Positions 41,231 through 48,731 of a DNA stretch of 64,000 nucleotides are shown here, piece by piece. Origin of the DNA: Amycolatopsis endophytica (GTDB lineage Bacteria; Actinomycetota; Actinomycetes; Mycobacteriales; Pseudonocardiaceae); contig NZ_JACCFK010000001.1 in NCBI RefSeq assembly GCF_013410405.1, forward strand, positions 1,426,001 to 1,490,000. Reading direction: 5' to 3'. The translations under genes were made by a program, and so were the position numbers. Every line of letters starts with the position of its first letter. Within the stretch, counting starts at the first letter, position 1. The notes under the pieces were generated by a model. The model did no database searches, was not told the DNA's origin, and was given only the letters and a program-made list of their open reading frames with translations.

Positions 41231-41671
41231 ATGCCCGCCAAGACGTTCACCTTCGAGGTCACCCGCACCAGCACGGCCGCGCCCGCGACCCTGTTCCGGC
41301 TGGAGACCGACGGCGCGCGCTGGTCCGAGTGGGCGAAACCGCTCATCGTCGTGTCCCGGTGGGACCGGTGGGCCGACCCGGTGGGCGGCGTGGGGGCGAT
41401 CCGGGCCGTCGGGGCGTGGCCGCTGCTGATGCGTGAGGAGACGCTGGAGTACGAGCAGGACCGGCGTCACGTCTACACGCTGGCCGAGCCCGCGGCGGTG
41501 CGCGACTACCGCGGCGAGGTGCTGTTCGAGCCCCACGGCACCGGCACGCGGCTGACCTGGCGCGGCTCGTTCCGGGAAAAGGTCCCTGGCACCGGCCCGA
41601 TCGCGCACGCCGCGCTCCGCACGGCGATCAAGTTCCTGTCCGCGAAGCTGGTGAAGGCCGCCGAACGCTAA
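41231..41671 (+). CDS. SRPBCC family protein (possible Rv0910-like toxin)
   Basis: A 146-aa START/polyketide-cyclase-like protein with GGAAGG upstream of its ATG. Seen: FEVTRTSTAAPATLFRLETD, WSEWAKPLI, GVGAIRAVGAWPLLMREETL in parts, VLFEPHGTGTRLTWRGSF, and the C-terminal helix LRTAIKFLSAKLVKAAER. Such folds bind hydrophobic ligands. Length and position next to a Rv0909-like gene fit the Rv0910 toxin type, but ligand binding without toxicity is equally possible. Its stop overlaps the convergent CHAT gene by 4 bp. Confidence 0.75.
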   Translation: MPAKTFTFEVTRTSTAAPATLFRLETDGARWSEWAKPLIVVSRWDRWADPVGGVGAIRAVGAWPLLMREETLEYEQDRRHVYTLAEPAAVRDYRGEVLFEPHGTGTRLTWRGSFREKVPGTGPIAHAALRTAIKFLSAKLVKAAER

Positions 41672-44250
41672 CCGGCGCCGAGGACGAGGAAGGGGCGGCG
41701 GAGCGGGTCGGCGGCGGTGGCGTGGGCCAGGGCCAGCGCGGGCGGGGTGCCCGCGGCCAGGCGCCGGTGCAGATCGGTCATCGCCTCCGCCGCCGCGCGG
41801 TCGCCCACGCGCGCGATGGCCCCGACGATCGTGCGTGACCCGCTCGCCAGCAACGCACCGGCGAAGCCCAGTGCCTCCTCGCCCGGCCGGATATGGCTCA
41901 TCGCCAGCTCGCACGCGGCCAGCACGACTCGGTCAGGCGGGCGCCGCAGCTGCGCGGTCTCGTGCGCGAACAACGGCCCGTCGACCAGTTCGAGCCGGGA
42001 GAACAACGCGTTGGCCGGTTCGTGCGCGCCATGCGCGACCAGGTGCGCCAGGCCCGAGCCGTCGAGCGCCTCCAGCACCGCCGAGCTGGTCGCCGACTCG
42101 CCGTCGACCAGCTTCGCCGACGGGTACACCGAGCGCAGTTGCTTCACCTCTCCGATCGCACCCGGTACCCCCGGTCCGCCGACCAGCACGACCGGATCGA
42201 TCAGCTTACGGTTCATCGCGGTCACCCACGCCGTCGCCGACGGCGCGATCGACAGCGGGCGTCCCCGCAACGACGGCAGCGCGGACCACGGCAGCGCGTA
42301 CAGCGGCCCGGTCGGCACGATCACCAGCTCGCGGTCGCCGATCGCGTCGGCCAACGGCCGCACCACCTGCTCGTCGAGCAGCCGCGCACGCTTCTCCGCC
42401 GACGCCGTGACCGCCGCGACCAGCGGTTTCGGCAGGTGGTCCGGGGCGAGGGCGTTCAGGTCGGCGTGCAGCTGCCTGGTGATCTCCACGACCTCGTCCA
42501 GGGCACCCAGCCGGACCAGCGCGAACCGGCCGTCCCGCACGACCACCGCGGACAGCTCACCGCCCTGCCCGATCAGGCTGACCAGCACGCGGTCACCCAG
42601 CTCGGCGGCGACCTCCTCGGGCGAGCTGACCGGCCGCGGACGTCCCCACGGGCTGGTGTACCAGCCGAGACGGCCCGCTTCGCGCTGCAGCCGGGCGTAC
42701 CGCTGTTCGAGCGCCGTCACCGGCTTGCCGTCGAGACGGTTCTGCTGGGCGAGCCGCTGCACCTGCCGCATCTCGGTGATGAGCCGGGCGAGCACCGGAT
42801 CGTCGATCGCGGGCAGCGGTTCGTAGCGGTAGACCTGCGCGCGGGTCCGCTCCTGCCACGCGAACAGCCGTCGCGCGCCCGCGTGCCCGCGGGTGTTGCC
42901 CAGCACCAGCCCGACCGCCAGGCGCCCCAGTTCCTGGCCGTGCACCGCGGTTCCGCACACCAGGTCCAGCCCGCCCATGCGGTCCCGGACCCGGCTCAGC
43001 TCGGTGAACCCGCCGCGGGCCTGCGCCAGCGCGGCGCGTGGACGGCCGGTCGCCACGGCCAGCTCGGCGCGGCACAGGCGCAGCAGCATGACGTGGTCGA
43101 TCGGCGTGGTGCGGCGCGGTCTCGGCACGCGCGCGAGCAGGTCCGCGGCCGTTCCCACGTCGCCGCGGCGCACCAGCAGCCGCACGGCGAGCAGCCTGGC
43201 GACCGCGGCCTCGTCCCGCAACGCCATCCCGGCCAGCCGGTCCGCGTGCGTGATGAGCGTCGTGACGAGCCGCGCCGGTGGTTTGCGGGCGCCACCGAGC
43301 GTCTCGGTGGCGTCGGCCCGCAGCCGGGTCAACGCGGCCACCTCGGCCCAGCGGTCGTTGCCGCGGCTCAGGAAACGCCGCCGTGCGCGTCCGGCCAGCC
43401 GCCGCGCCAGTGCCAGGTCGCCGTCCAGGATCGCGGCCGCCGAGCGGGCGACCTCGGCCTCGGCGATGTCCTGCGTGTTGCGGCTGGAATACAGCTCGGG
43501 CAGGACGTCGTCGAGGTGCCGTGCCGCGTCCTCGGACAGACCGGCGACGAGCAGCGCTCTGGCCTGGTCCACCCGCAGGCGCGCCAGCCACCCGTCCGCC
43601 GCGTCCGCGTAGATCCGCGCCGCGTGCTCGTAGTGGCGCAGCGCGCCGGGGATGTCACCGACGAGCTGTCCCTGTTCCCCGAGCAGGTGCCGGACCTTGC
43701 CCTCCAGCCGGAACAGCCCGTGCTTCGTCGCGAGTTCCAGGCAGCGGGTCAGGTCGGCCAGGGCCTCGCCCGGATTGTGCAGTTCGATGTGGATGTTGGC
43801 GCGGTTCATCAGATTGCGGGTGAGCGAAAGCCCGTTGTCGTCGGCTTCCCCTTCGAGCACGGGCAGGATCTCGTCGAACAACGCCAGCGCCTCGCCGAGG
43901 CGCCCCACCCGGCCCAGCACGAGCGCGCGCTGGGCGCCGACCAGCGCGCGCAGCACCCGCTGGGAGGCACCGGGGCGCAGTCGCCCGGTCAGCGCGAGGG
44001 CGTCGTCCAGGTGGCGAAGGCCCGCCGCGGCCGATCCGGTCTCGGCCTCGGACATCGCGAGGCCGACCAGGATCCGGGCCCGCAGCGTGATCGTCCCGGC
44101 ATCGTCCGGCCCGGATTCCAGCACCTGCAGGGCCCTGGCGAAAAGGCGGACCGCCTCGACGTTGCGGAAGTTGCCCGCCGCGTCGGTGGCCCGGCCACGC
44201 AGCTCGGTTGCCCGGTCGAGAACACGCCGGGGATCACGCGCAGCTGCCAC
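41668..44250 (-). CDS. TPR-CHAT caspase-like protease
   Basis: An 860-aa protein. Residues about 1-480 are helical repeats of TPR type (EAVRLFARALQVLESG, ADLTRCLELATKHGLF, ALRHYEHAARIYADAA). A linker with EQRYARLQREAGRL leads to the CHAT domain at about 560-860. The catalytic dyad is His743 or His740 in LVAHGAHE and Cys780 in LAACELAMS. GEEALGFAGALLASGSRTIVG and PALALAHATAADPL complete the family pattern. CHAT proteases are caspase relatives that cleave chosen protein targets in bacterial conflict and programmed-response systems; the TPRs would sense or bind. Last gene of the C1 protease/ECF sigma cluster, 48 bp after the 161-aa partner. Confidence 0.88.
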   Translation of the reverse strand: MAAARDPRRVLDRATELRGRATDAAGNFRNVEAVRLFARALQVLESGPDDAGTITLRARILVGLAMSEAETGSAAAGLRHLDDALALTGRLRPGASQRVLRALVGAQRALVLGRVGRLGEALALFDEILPVLEGEADDNGLSLTRNLMNRANIHIELHNPGEALADLTRCLELATKHGLFRLEGKVRHLLGEQGQLVGDIPGALRHYEHAARIYADAADGWLARLRVDQARALLVAGLSEDAARHLDDVLPELYSSRNTQDIAEAEVARSAAAILDGDLALARRLAGRARRRFLSRGNDRWAEVAALTRLRADATETLGGARKPPARLVTTLITHADRLAGMALRDEAAVARLLAVRLLVRRGDVGTAADLLARVPRPRRTTPIDHVMLLRLCRAELAVATGRPRAALAQARGGFTELSRVRDRMGGLDLVCGTAVHGQELGRLAVGLVLGNTRGHAGARRLFAWQERTRAQVYRYEPLPAIDDPVLARLITEMRQVQRLAQQNRLDGKPVTALEQRYARLQREAGRLGWYTSPWGRPRPVSSPEEVAAELGDRVLVSLIGQGGELSAVVVRDGRFALVRLGALDEVVEITRQLHADLNALAPDHLPKPLVAAVTASAEKRARLLDEQVVRPLADAIGDRELVIVPTGPLYALPWSALPSLRGRPLSIAPSATAWVTAMNRKLIDPVVLVGGPGVPGAIGEVKQLRSVYPSAKLVDGESATSSAVLEALDGSGLAHLVAHGAHEPANALFSRLELVDGPLFAHETAQLRRPPDRVVLAACELAMSHIRPGEEALGFAGALLASGSRTIVGAIARVGDRAAAEAMTDLHRRLAAGTPPALALAHATAADPLRRPFLVLGAG

Positions 44251-44298
44251 GCGTTCTATCTGAGCACATCCGAAGACCAGAAGGAGCGGCCGGTTGAC

Positions 44299-44784
44299 CT
44301 ACAGGACGACGGCGGGCGTGACGACCGTCCGGCGGCTGCTGACCCCGCCGACCGAGATCACGATCTGGGTCGTCCCGCGCGGCACCTCGTCGAGCACGAA
44401 CCGGCCGCCCTCGTCCGCGATGGTCGCCGACGAACCGTGCTCGGCCACCCTGACCTCGACACCGTGCGAACCGGCCGGGACGAGCCAGCCGTCGATGCGG
44501 TGGCACTGCCCGATCCGGGTCAGGTTGATCATCACCGTGAGATCGCTGACCGTGAACGTGATCGTGCCCTCGTCGGTGATGCTGCGGACACCGGCCAGCG
44601 CCGGTTCGGCCCGCTCCCACTGGGCGATCTCGAAGTCGAGGTTCTCCAGTTCGAGGGCGAACTGCACGCGCTCGACGAGACCTTCGGGCGGCGGATCGAC
44701 GGCGGCCAGCACCCGGCCGAGATCGGCCAGGAGCCCTTCGTCATCGGGATGCGCCCCACCTCCGGGCCCCTGGATGTCGTTCAT
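44299..44784 (-). CDS. 161-aa partner between ECF sigma and CHAT genes, carboxypeptidase-regulatory-like
   Basis: A 161-aa protein whose ATG overlaps the sigma-factor stop (ATGA). N-terminal half: helices with LLADLGRVLAAVDPPPEGLV and RVQFALELENLDFEIAQWE. C-terminal half: beta strands with VPAGSHGVEVR, GGRFVLDEVPRGTTQIVI and GVSSRRTVVTP, the shape of a carboxypeptidase-regulatory-like or Ig-like domain. Similar proteins are, as I recall, commonly encoded between an ECF sigma gene and a CHAT gene in actinobacteria. Possible roles are an anti-sigma-like adaptor or a protease substrate; neither is shown by the sequence. Confidence 0.75.
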   Translation of the reverse strand: MNDIQGPGGGAHPDDEGLLADLGRVLAAVDPPPEGLVERVQFALELENLDFEIAQWERAEPALAGVRSITDEGTITFTVSDLTVMINLTRIGQCHRIDGWLVPAGSHGVEVRVAEHGSSATIADEGGRFVLDEVPRGTTQIVISVGGVSSRRTVVTPAVVL

Positions 44785-45401
44785 GCGCTGCCCCCTTCGA
44801 TGTCCAGCAGTTCGCGCATCGTCTTCAGGCAGCGGCCACGGTTCGGGCCGATGCTGCCGCGCGGCATCTGCAGCGCTTCGGCGACGAGCCGGTACTCGGC
44901 GCGGCCGGCCAGCACGGTGAGCCGCAGCAGTTCCTGGCACCGCTGCGGAAGCCTGCGGAACGCCAGCCACAGCCGCTGGTCGCGTTCGGTGCGCAGCACC
45001 TCGGCCTCCGGTGCCGGTTCCGTGCTCTGCACGGTCTCGGCCAGCTCGTCGGTCAGGGGCACCGGCGGCGGCTTGCGGCCACGCACCCGCTGCGACTCGT
45101 GGCGGGCCGTGACCACCAGCCAGCCTGCCAGCGCTTTCGGTTCCCGCAGCCGGTCCAGATGGCTGACCAGCGCCAGCCACACGGTCTGGACCACGTCCTC
45201 GGCCGAATGCGTGTCCAGACCCTGACCACGCGCGACGTTCCACACGAGCGGCGTCAGCTCGGCGACCAGACGGTTCAGGGCTTGTCTGTTGCCCGCGCGG
45301 GCAGCCTCCAGGCAGGCCTCGAACAGCTCGGGTCCGCGGAGTCCCTCCCAGGAGGGATCCGCCTCGGCGGTCCTCGCTTCCGTCACCGCGTTCGCCCCCA
45401 C
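44781..45401 (-). CDS. ECF-type RNA polymerase sigma factor
   Basis: About 206 aa from the GTG at 45401, 11 bp after GAGGAG. A GTG at 45485 would add 28 residues without family similarity and would read through the shared promoter-like motif, so I prefer the shorter form. Region 2: NRLVAELTPLVWNVARGQGL, then SAEDVVQTVWLALVSHLDRL. Region 4: FRRLPQRCQELLRLTVLAGR and YRLVAEALQMPRGSIGPNRGR. It directs polymerase to a small regulon. Between the I42 inhibitor gene (87-bp gap) and the 161-aa partner. No classical zinc anti-sigma gene is adjacent, so control may run through the neighbouring proteins or proteolysis. Confidence 0.87.
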   Translation of the reverse strand: MGANAVTEARTAEADPSWEGLRGPELFEACLEAARAGNRQALNRLVAELTPLVWNVARGQGLDTHSAEDVVQTVWLALVSHLDRLREPKALAGWLVVTARHESQRVRGRKPPPVPLTDELAETVQSTEPAPEAEVLRTERDQRLWLAFRRLPQRCQELLRLTVLAGRAEYRLVAEALQMPRGSIGPNRGRCLKTMRELLDIEGGSA

Positions 45402-45475
45402 TCCGGGTGGTTCTCCTCGGGTCAGCGCTGGCCAGTATCTCCGGCCCGTCACCGTGCAGAGGACGGATCCGGCGG

Positions 45476-45486
45476 CCAGATACACA
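45476..45486 (-). promoter_or_regulatory. Shared 11-bp motif upstream of the ECF sigma gene
   Basis: TGTGTATCTGG on the minus strand, 75 bp before the chosen sigma start. The same 11 bases stand 58 bp before the papain-like protease start (47856-47866). They may be part of a promoter recognised by this sigma factor or an operator; the flanking -35 candidates do not align well. Confidence 0.45.
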
Positions 45487-45488
45487 CA

Positions 45489-45827
45489 TCACTCGTTCGG
45501 AGTAGTCACGGCCAGGACGAACGTGACGGAGCGACGCGGCTCCACCTCCCACGGCCGCGCCAGCTCCGCCCGGAGCAGGTGCCGGCCGGCCCCGACGACG
45601 TCGAGTGCCAGCCGGCGCACGCCCCCCTCGCCCGGTGACCCCTCCCCCGGGGCCACCCCCCTGGACCGGACGTGCTCGTCCGCCACCACGCGGACCGCGT
45701 CCGGCAGCGACCAGCGCCACCGGTAACCCGACGAGCGGACCTCCGGCAGGCACAGCTCCACCGTGTCCCCCACACGCAGCTGTGCCGTCTCCCCCGAATC
45801 CGCCTGTGCGAGCCGGATCTGTGCCAC
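45489..45827 (-). CDS. Chagasin-like (I42) cysteine-protease inhibitor
   Basis: A 112-aa protein from a GTG at 45827, six bases after GGGGAG. Seen: VGDTVELCLPEVRSSGYRW, where SSGYRW stands in the place of the NxTTGYxW loop that enters the papain active site, and GRHLLRAELARPWEVEP, matching the GxxxLxxxYxRPWE loop of the family. No signal peptide, so it acts in the cytoplasm, as the papain-like protease encoded two genes upstream must also do. It very probably inhibits that protease. The long open frame upstream of this start carries no similarity. Confidence 0.75.
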   Translation of the reverse strand: MAQIRLAQADSGETAQLRVGDTVELCLPEVRSSGYRWRWSLPDAVRVVADEHVRSRGVAPGEGSPGEGGVRRLALDVVGAGRHLLRAELARPWEVEPRRSVTFVLAVTTPNE

Positions 45828-45901
45828 TGACTGCTCCCCAGGGTGGCGGTGGCCGGCGGCCCCCTCGGCTGCCGGCCACCGCCGGTCTCGGTGTCCGGCG
45901 G

Positions 45902-46639
45902 TCAGACCAGGAGCTGATCGATCTGACCGGCGGCGTTCTCGTGGAAGGACACCGCCAGCCCGTGGTTGCGGGCCAGCAGGGCCAGTGCGGTCAGCGAGCT
46001 GCGCCCGTCCCCGGTGGACGCGAGCCGCTTCCAGCCGAGGCCGGCGATCTCGGCCCACACCCCCGGCGCCGCGCTCGTCGACCACAGGCGCGTGACCGCG
46101 CGGTTGTGCACCCACACGCCCTGCGTGGGCTGGGTGGGGTGCGTGGGCTGCGGGGGCTGCGGCGCGGCGCCGTTGCCGTTCGGCGAGGGCGGGACGTTCG
46201 GGTCGTACACGCCGGTCGGCGGCGGCGTGTTGGGGTCGTACACCCCGGTCGGCGGCGGCGTGTTCGGGTCATACACCCCGGTCGGCGGCGGCGTGTTCGG
46301 GTCATACACCCCGGTCGGCGGCGGCGTGTTCGGGTCATACACGCCAGTCGGCGGCGGCGTGTTCGGGTCATACACCCCGGTCGGCGGCGGCGTGTTCGGG
46401 TCATACACCCCGGTCGGCGGCGGCGTGTTCGGGTCATACACGCCAGTCGGCGGCGGCGTGTTCGGGTCATACACCCCGGTCGGGGGCGTGTTCGGGTCGT
46501 AGACCCCGGTCGGCGGCGGGGTGTTCGGGTCGTAGACCCCCGCCGGGGCCGCGTCATCCTCCGCGGTCAGCGCGGCCAGCTCCACGTTCGGGTCGTCCTG
46601 CGGGCCGGTCCCCGGCGTTTCGCTCTTGCTCGTGGTCAT
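45902..46639 (-). CDS. GVYDPN-repeat protein sharing a C-terminal domain with the C1 protease
   Basis: A 245-aa protein. Residues 1-33 are acidic. Then come 11 GVYDPN units, nine of them in full 11-residue repeats GVYDPNTPPPT, one 10-residue unit and a partial last one, forming a Pro-rich spacer. A linker with HPTQPTQ follows, and about 70 residues at the C-terminus: RLWSTSAAPGVWAEI, GLGWKRLASTG, LALLARNHGLAVSFHE, IDQLLV. That domain resembles the last 65 residues of the neighbouring protease (RLFSAGAGEWVCLEQ, LGWVRLSG, LALLAEARAGGHPVS). No signal peptide. It may be a competitor, adaptor or substrate of the protease. 13 bp after the protease stop, hence cotranscribed. Confidence 0.75.
   Translation of the reverse strand: MTTSKSETPGTGPQDDPNVELAALTAEDDAAPAGVYDPNTPPPTGVYDPNTPPTGVYDPNTPPPTGVYDPNTPPPTGVYDPNTPPPTGVYDPNTPPPTGVYDPNTPPPTGVYDPNTPPPTGVYDPNTPPPTGVYDPNTPPPTGVYDPNVPPSPNGNGAAPQPPQPTHPTQPTQGVWVHNRAVTRLWSTSAAPGVWAEIAGLGWKRLASTGDGRSSLTALALLARNHGLAVSFHENAAGQIDQLLV
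46193..46540 (-). repeat. 33-bp coding tandem repeat
   Basis: Eleven units of a 33-bp repeat, one of them 30 bp and the last partial, all in frame (116 codons). Two 99-bp blocks, 46260-46358 and 46359-46457, are identical, each made of two like units and one variant (GCCAGT for CCCGGT). This indicates a recent three-unit duplication. No spacers, so not a CRISPR. Confidence 0.93.
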
Positions 46640-46652
46640 CCTTCACTCCCCT

Positions 46653-47798
46653 TCAGTACGTGGTGGCAACCTTGGTCAGCACGCCGTGGTCGAGGAACGG
46701 GCTGACGGGATGACCGCCCGCCCGCGCCTCGGCCAGCAGCGCGAGTTGTCGGCCCACGCCGCCGGCGTCCCCCGAGAGCCGGACCCAGCCCAGCTGCTCC
46801 AGACACACCCATTCGCCCGCACCGGCGGAGAACAGGCGCAACGCGCGCTGCGGCGGGAGCCACGCGCGCAAGGTGACCCCGGTGCAGCCGAGCGTCGTCG
46901 GCCGCGGTTCCGGGTAGTCCTCGATGAAGGCCTCGCCGTAGGCGATCCGGAAGAAGCCGGACTCGCCCCAGTCGGTGCCCCACGAGTTCTTGGCGATCCA
47001 GCAGTTCTGCTCGTCGTCCCACCCGATGAGCGCGACGCAGTGCCCGCCGTTGCTCTCCGTGGTGGTCGCGCGGTAGATACCGCCCGCGTAGTGGAAGAAG
47101 TCGTCGTAGATCACCATGCAGGCGGTGACCGGGCCGTAGCCGTAGATGTGGTGCTTGATCGCGGCCGGGTCCTGCGTCAGGTCGACCACCCCTTCGGCGC
47201 GGGCGACGCGGTTCACCCAGTCCGGGTTCAGCGCGCCGCTTCCCTCGTCCGAGTAGGGCCAGTAGTCCTCGAAGGTCACGCCCTTCGCGGCGCAGTCCCC
47301 CATCAGGTCATCCGGCCAGGACCCCGTGTCACCCTCCTGGCGGTGCCCCGGCGCGAAGCCGAAGAACAGGTGCGCCTCCGACAGGTCCAGGCGCATCCCC
47401 GTGTTGCGCCGCGTGTAGGCCGCTGTCCCCTCCAGTGTCGCGACGGTGCCGAAGGCGCTGCACGACCCGGACTCCCCCTGGTCCTTGACGGGCGTCACGT
47501 AGCTGCGGCCGCAGACGTCGCGAAGGTCGAACTTGACCGGCAGCGTGCCGCCCGGCGCGTGCAGGCCGGTGCAGCGCTGGCCGGCGGCCCCGAGCGCGAC
47601 CTCCAGCATCCGCCCGGGCAGTTCCGCCCGCGCTTCCACCTCGGCCACGCTCGGGGCCGGCACCCCCAGTCGCACCCGTCGCGACTCACCGGCCAGCCGG
47701 CTGAGCACCGTCTCCCCCGCCCGCCACGGATCCCCCATCGTGGCGAGGGAATCGCGAACCGCGGCGATTTCCTCGGCGAAGGGCCGGGGAGAGCTCAT
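46653..47798 (-). CDS. Papain-like (C1) cysteine protease, apparently intracellular
   Basis: A 381-aa protein from the ATG at 47798, five bases after GGAGG. There is no signal peptide. Residues about 1-88 may be a pro-region; LPVKFDLRDVCG begins the mature fold. Catalytic set: Gln107 and Cys113 in DQGESGSCSAF, His253 in GGHCVALIGW, Asn271 in AKNSWGTDWGESGFF. The Cys that normally precedes the active Cys (CGSC) is Ser here, so that disulphide is absent, which suits a cytoplasmic enzyme. DLSEAHLFF and FAYGxx-like segments fit the C1A fold. The last 65 residues are a separate domain shared with the downstream repeat protein. First gene of the cluster with inhibitor, sigma factor and CHAT protease. 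Confidence 0.88.
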   Translation of the reverse strand: MSSPRPFAEEIAAVRDSLATMGDPWRAGETVLSRLAGESRRVRLGVPAPSVAEVEARAELPGRMLEVALGAAGQRCTGLHAPGGTLPVKFDLRDVCGRSYVTPVKDQGESGSCSAFGTVATLEGTAAYTRRNTGMRLDLSEAHLFFGFAPGHRQEGDTGSWPDDLMGDCAAKGVTFEDYWPYSDEGSGALNPDWVNRVARAEGVVDLTQDPAAIKHHIYGYGPVTACMVIYDDFFHYAGGIYRATTTESNGGHCVALIGWDDEQNCWIAKNSWGTDWGESGFFRIAYGEAFIEDYPEPRPTTLGCTGVTLRAWLPPQRALRLFSAGAGEWVCLEQLGWVRLSGDAGGVGRQLALLAEARAGGHPVSPFLDHGVLTKVATTY

Positions 47799-47855
47799 GC
47801 TGTCCTCCACTGGTGTCCAACCTGCCAACGCCCCTATGACGCGAGGGACCCCACA

Positions 47856-47866
47856 CCAGATACACA
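47856..47866 (-). promoter_or_regulatory. Shared 11-bp motif upstream of the C1 protease gene
   Basis: TGTGTATCTGG on the minus strand, identical to the copy upstream of the ECF sigma gene and at a similar distance from the start codon. Supports co-regulation of the two transcription units, possibly by the sigma factor itself. Confidence 0.45.
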
Positions 47867-47959
47867 GCGGCAGAACTTTTTCCAAAGCACCTGGTCGGCG
47901 GTGGCCGGTTTCACCCGTTCAGACCAGTGTGCCGTCTCCTGAATACCGGGAGTAGGCGA

Positions 47960-48676
47960 TCAGGCCGCTTCGGCGAGCTTCTCCGCCCAACGGCGGTATC
48001 CGGCGGGACCGGGGTGGAACCCGTCGGCGGCGAACAGGTCCGGGTTCACCACTTCGCGTGGCACCGCGCAGTACGTGACGCCTGGCAGCGCGGCGAGCGC
48101 CGCCGCGGACGCGTCCAGCGCGGCACCCCGCAGGCCCAGCACCAGTCGCAACGGCTGCGGCAACGAGGGGAACGCACCCAGCGGCGGCACACCCGCGAGC
48201 AGCACCGGCACCGGACCGAGCGCCCGGCGGACCGCCACCACCAGCGCCAGCAGGTCCCGCCGGTACCGGTTCGCCGAGCGCATCTCGATGGTGTCGTTCA
48301 CGCCGAGCGCCACGACCACGAGATCGGCGGGCTCCCGGCAAGCCTCGGCGAGCAGCTCGGCCGCGACGGTCCGCGCGTTCGCCCCGGTCCGGCCCGCGAC
48401 GCGCCAGTCGATCCCGCGCCCCCACCGCCGCGCGAGAGCGGACGCGAGCTGCCCGGTCAGCGCCTCCTCGTGGGTCTCCGCCCCGACGCCGTCCACTGTG
48501 GACTCACCGATCACCAGCAGGCGCAGCGGTCCGGGCCCGGCCACCGACCCGCTCGACGGCCCGGACGCGCCAGCCAGGCGAGGCGTGGTCCGCCGAACCC
48601 GCAGTCCCTGCGCGACGAGCCACGGCGCGAGGGCGATGGTGGCCGTGGTGGCCAGGAGATTTCGTGAAGTTGACAC
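47960..48676 (-). CDS. SGNH/GDSL-family hydrolase
   Basis: A 238-aa hydrolase with a GTG start. An N-terminal hydrophobic segment (LATTATIALAPWLVAQGL) is probably a membrane anchor or weak signal. Block I LLVIGESTVDGVGA carries the nucleophile Ser in GESTVDG, VAGRTGANARTV gives the oxyanion Gly region, VVALGVNDT is block III with its Asn, and AADGFHPGPAGYR holds the catalytic Asp and His. An esterase, possibly on acylated sugars or lipids. Single gene upstream of the C1 protease cluster with 161 bp between them. Confidence 0.87.
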   Translation of the reverse strand: MSTSRNLLATTATIALAPWLVAQGLRVRRTTPRLAGASGPSSGSVAGPGPLRLLVIGESTVDGVGAETHEEALTGQLASALARRWGRGIDWRVAGRTGANARTVAAELLAEACREPADLVVVALGVNDTIEMRSANRYRRDLLALVVAVRRALGPVPVLLAGVPPLGAFPSLPQPLRLVLGLRGAALDASAAALAALPGVTYCAVPREVVNPDLFAADGFHPGPAGYRRWAEKLAEAA

Positions 48677-48731
48677 GTGTGCACATTAGTCTCCGCCACC
48701 AGCGACGACCAGGCCCGTCAGCGCGGCCGCC

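Noticed and set aside
44299..45879. 526-codon minus-strand frame that would fuse the region from the inhibitor gene to the 161-aa gene
   Set aside because: Only the last 161 codons look like protein; the rest overlaps the sigma factor and I42 genes in another frame and lacks any motif.
46193..46540. Regular 33-bp repeats resembling a CRISPR array
   Set aside because: Units are contiguous without unique spacers, keep one reading frame for 116 codons and encode GVYDPNTPPPT; no cas gene is present.
48673..48680. ACACGTGT palindrome at the start of the SGNH hydrolase gene as an operator
   Set aside because: Only 8 bp, overlaps the start codon and is expected by chance in 64 kb; no second site or regulator nearby.
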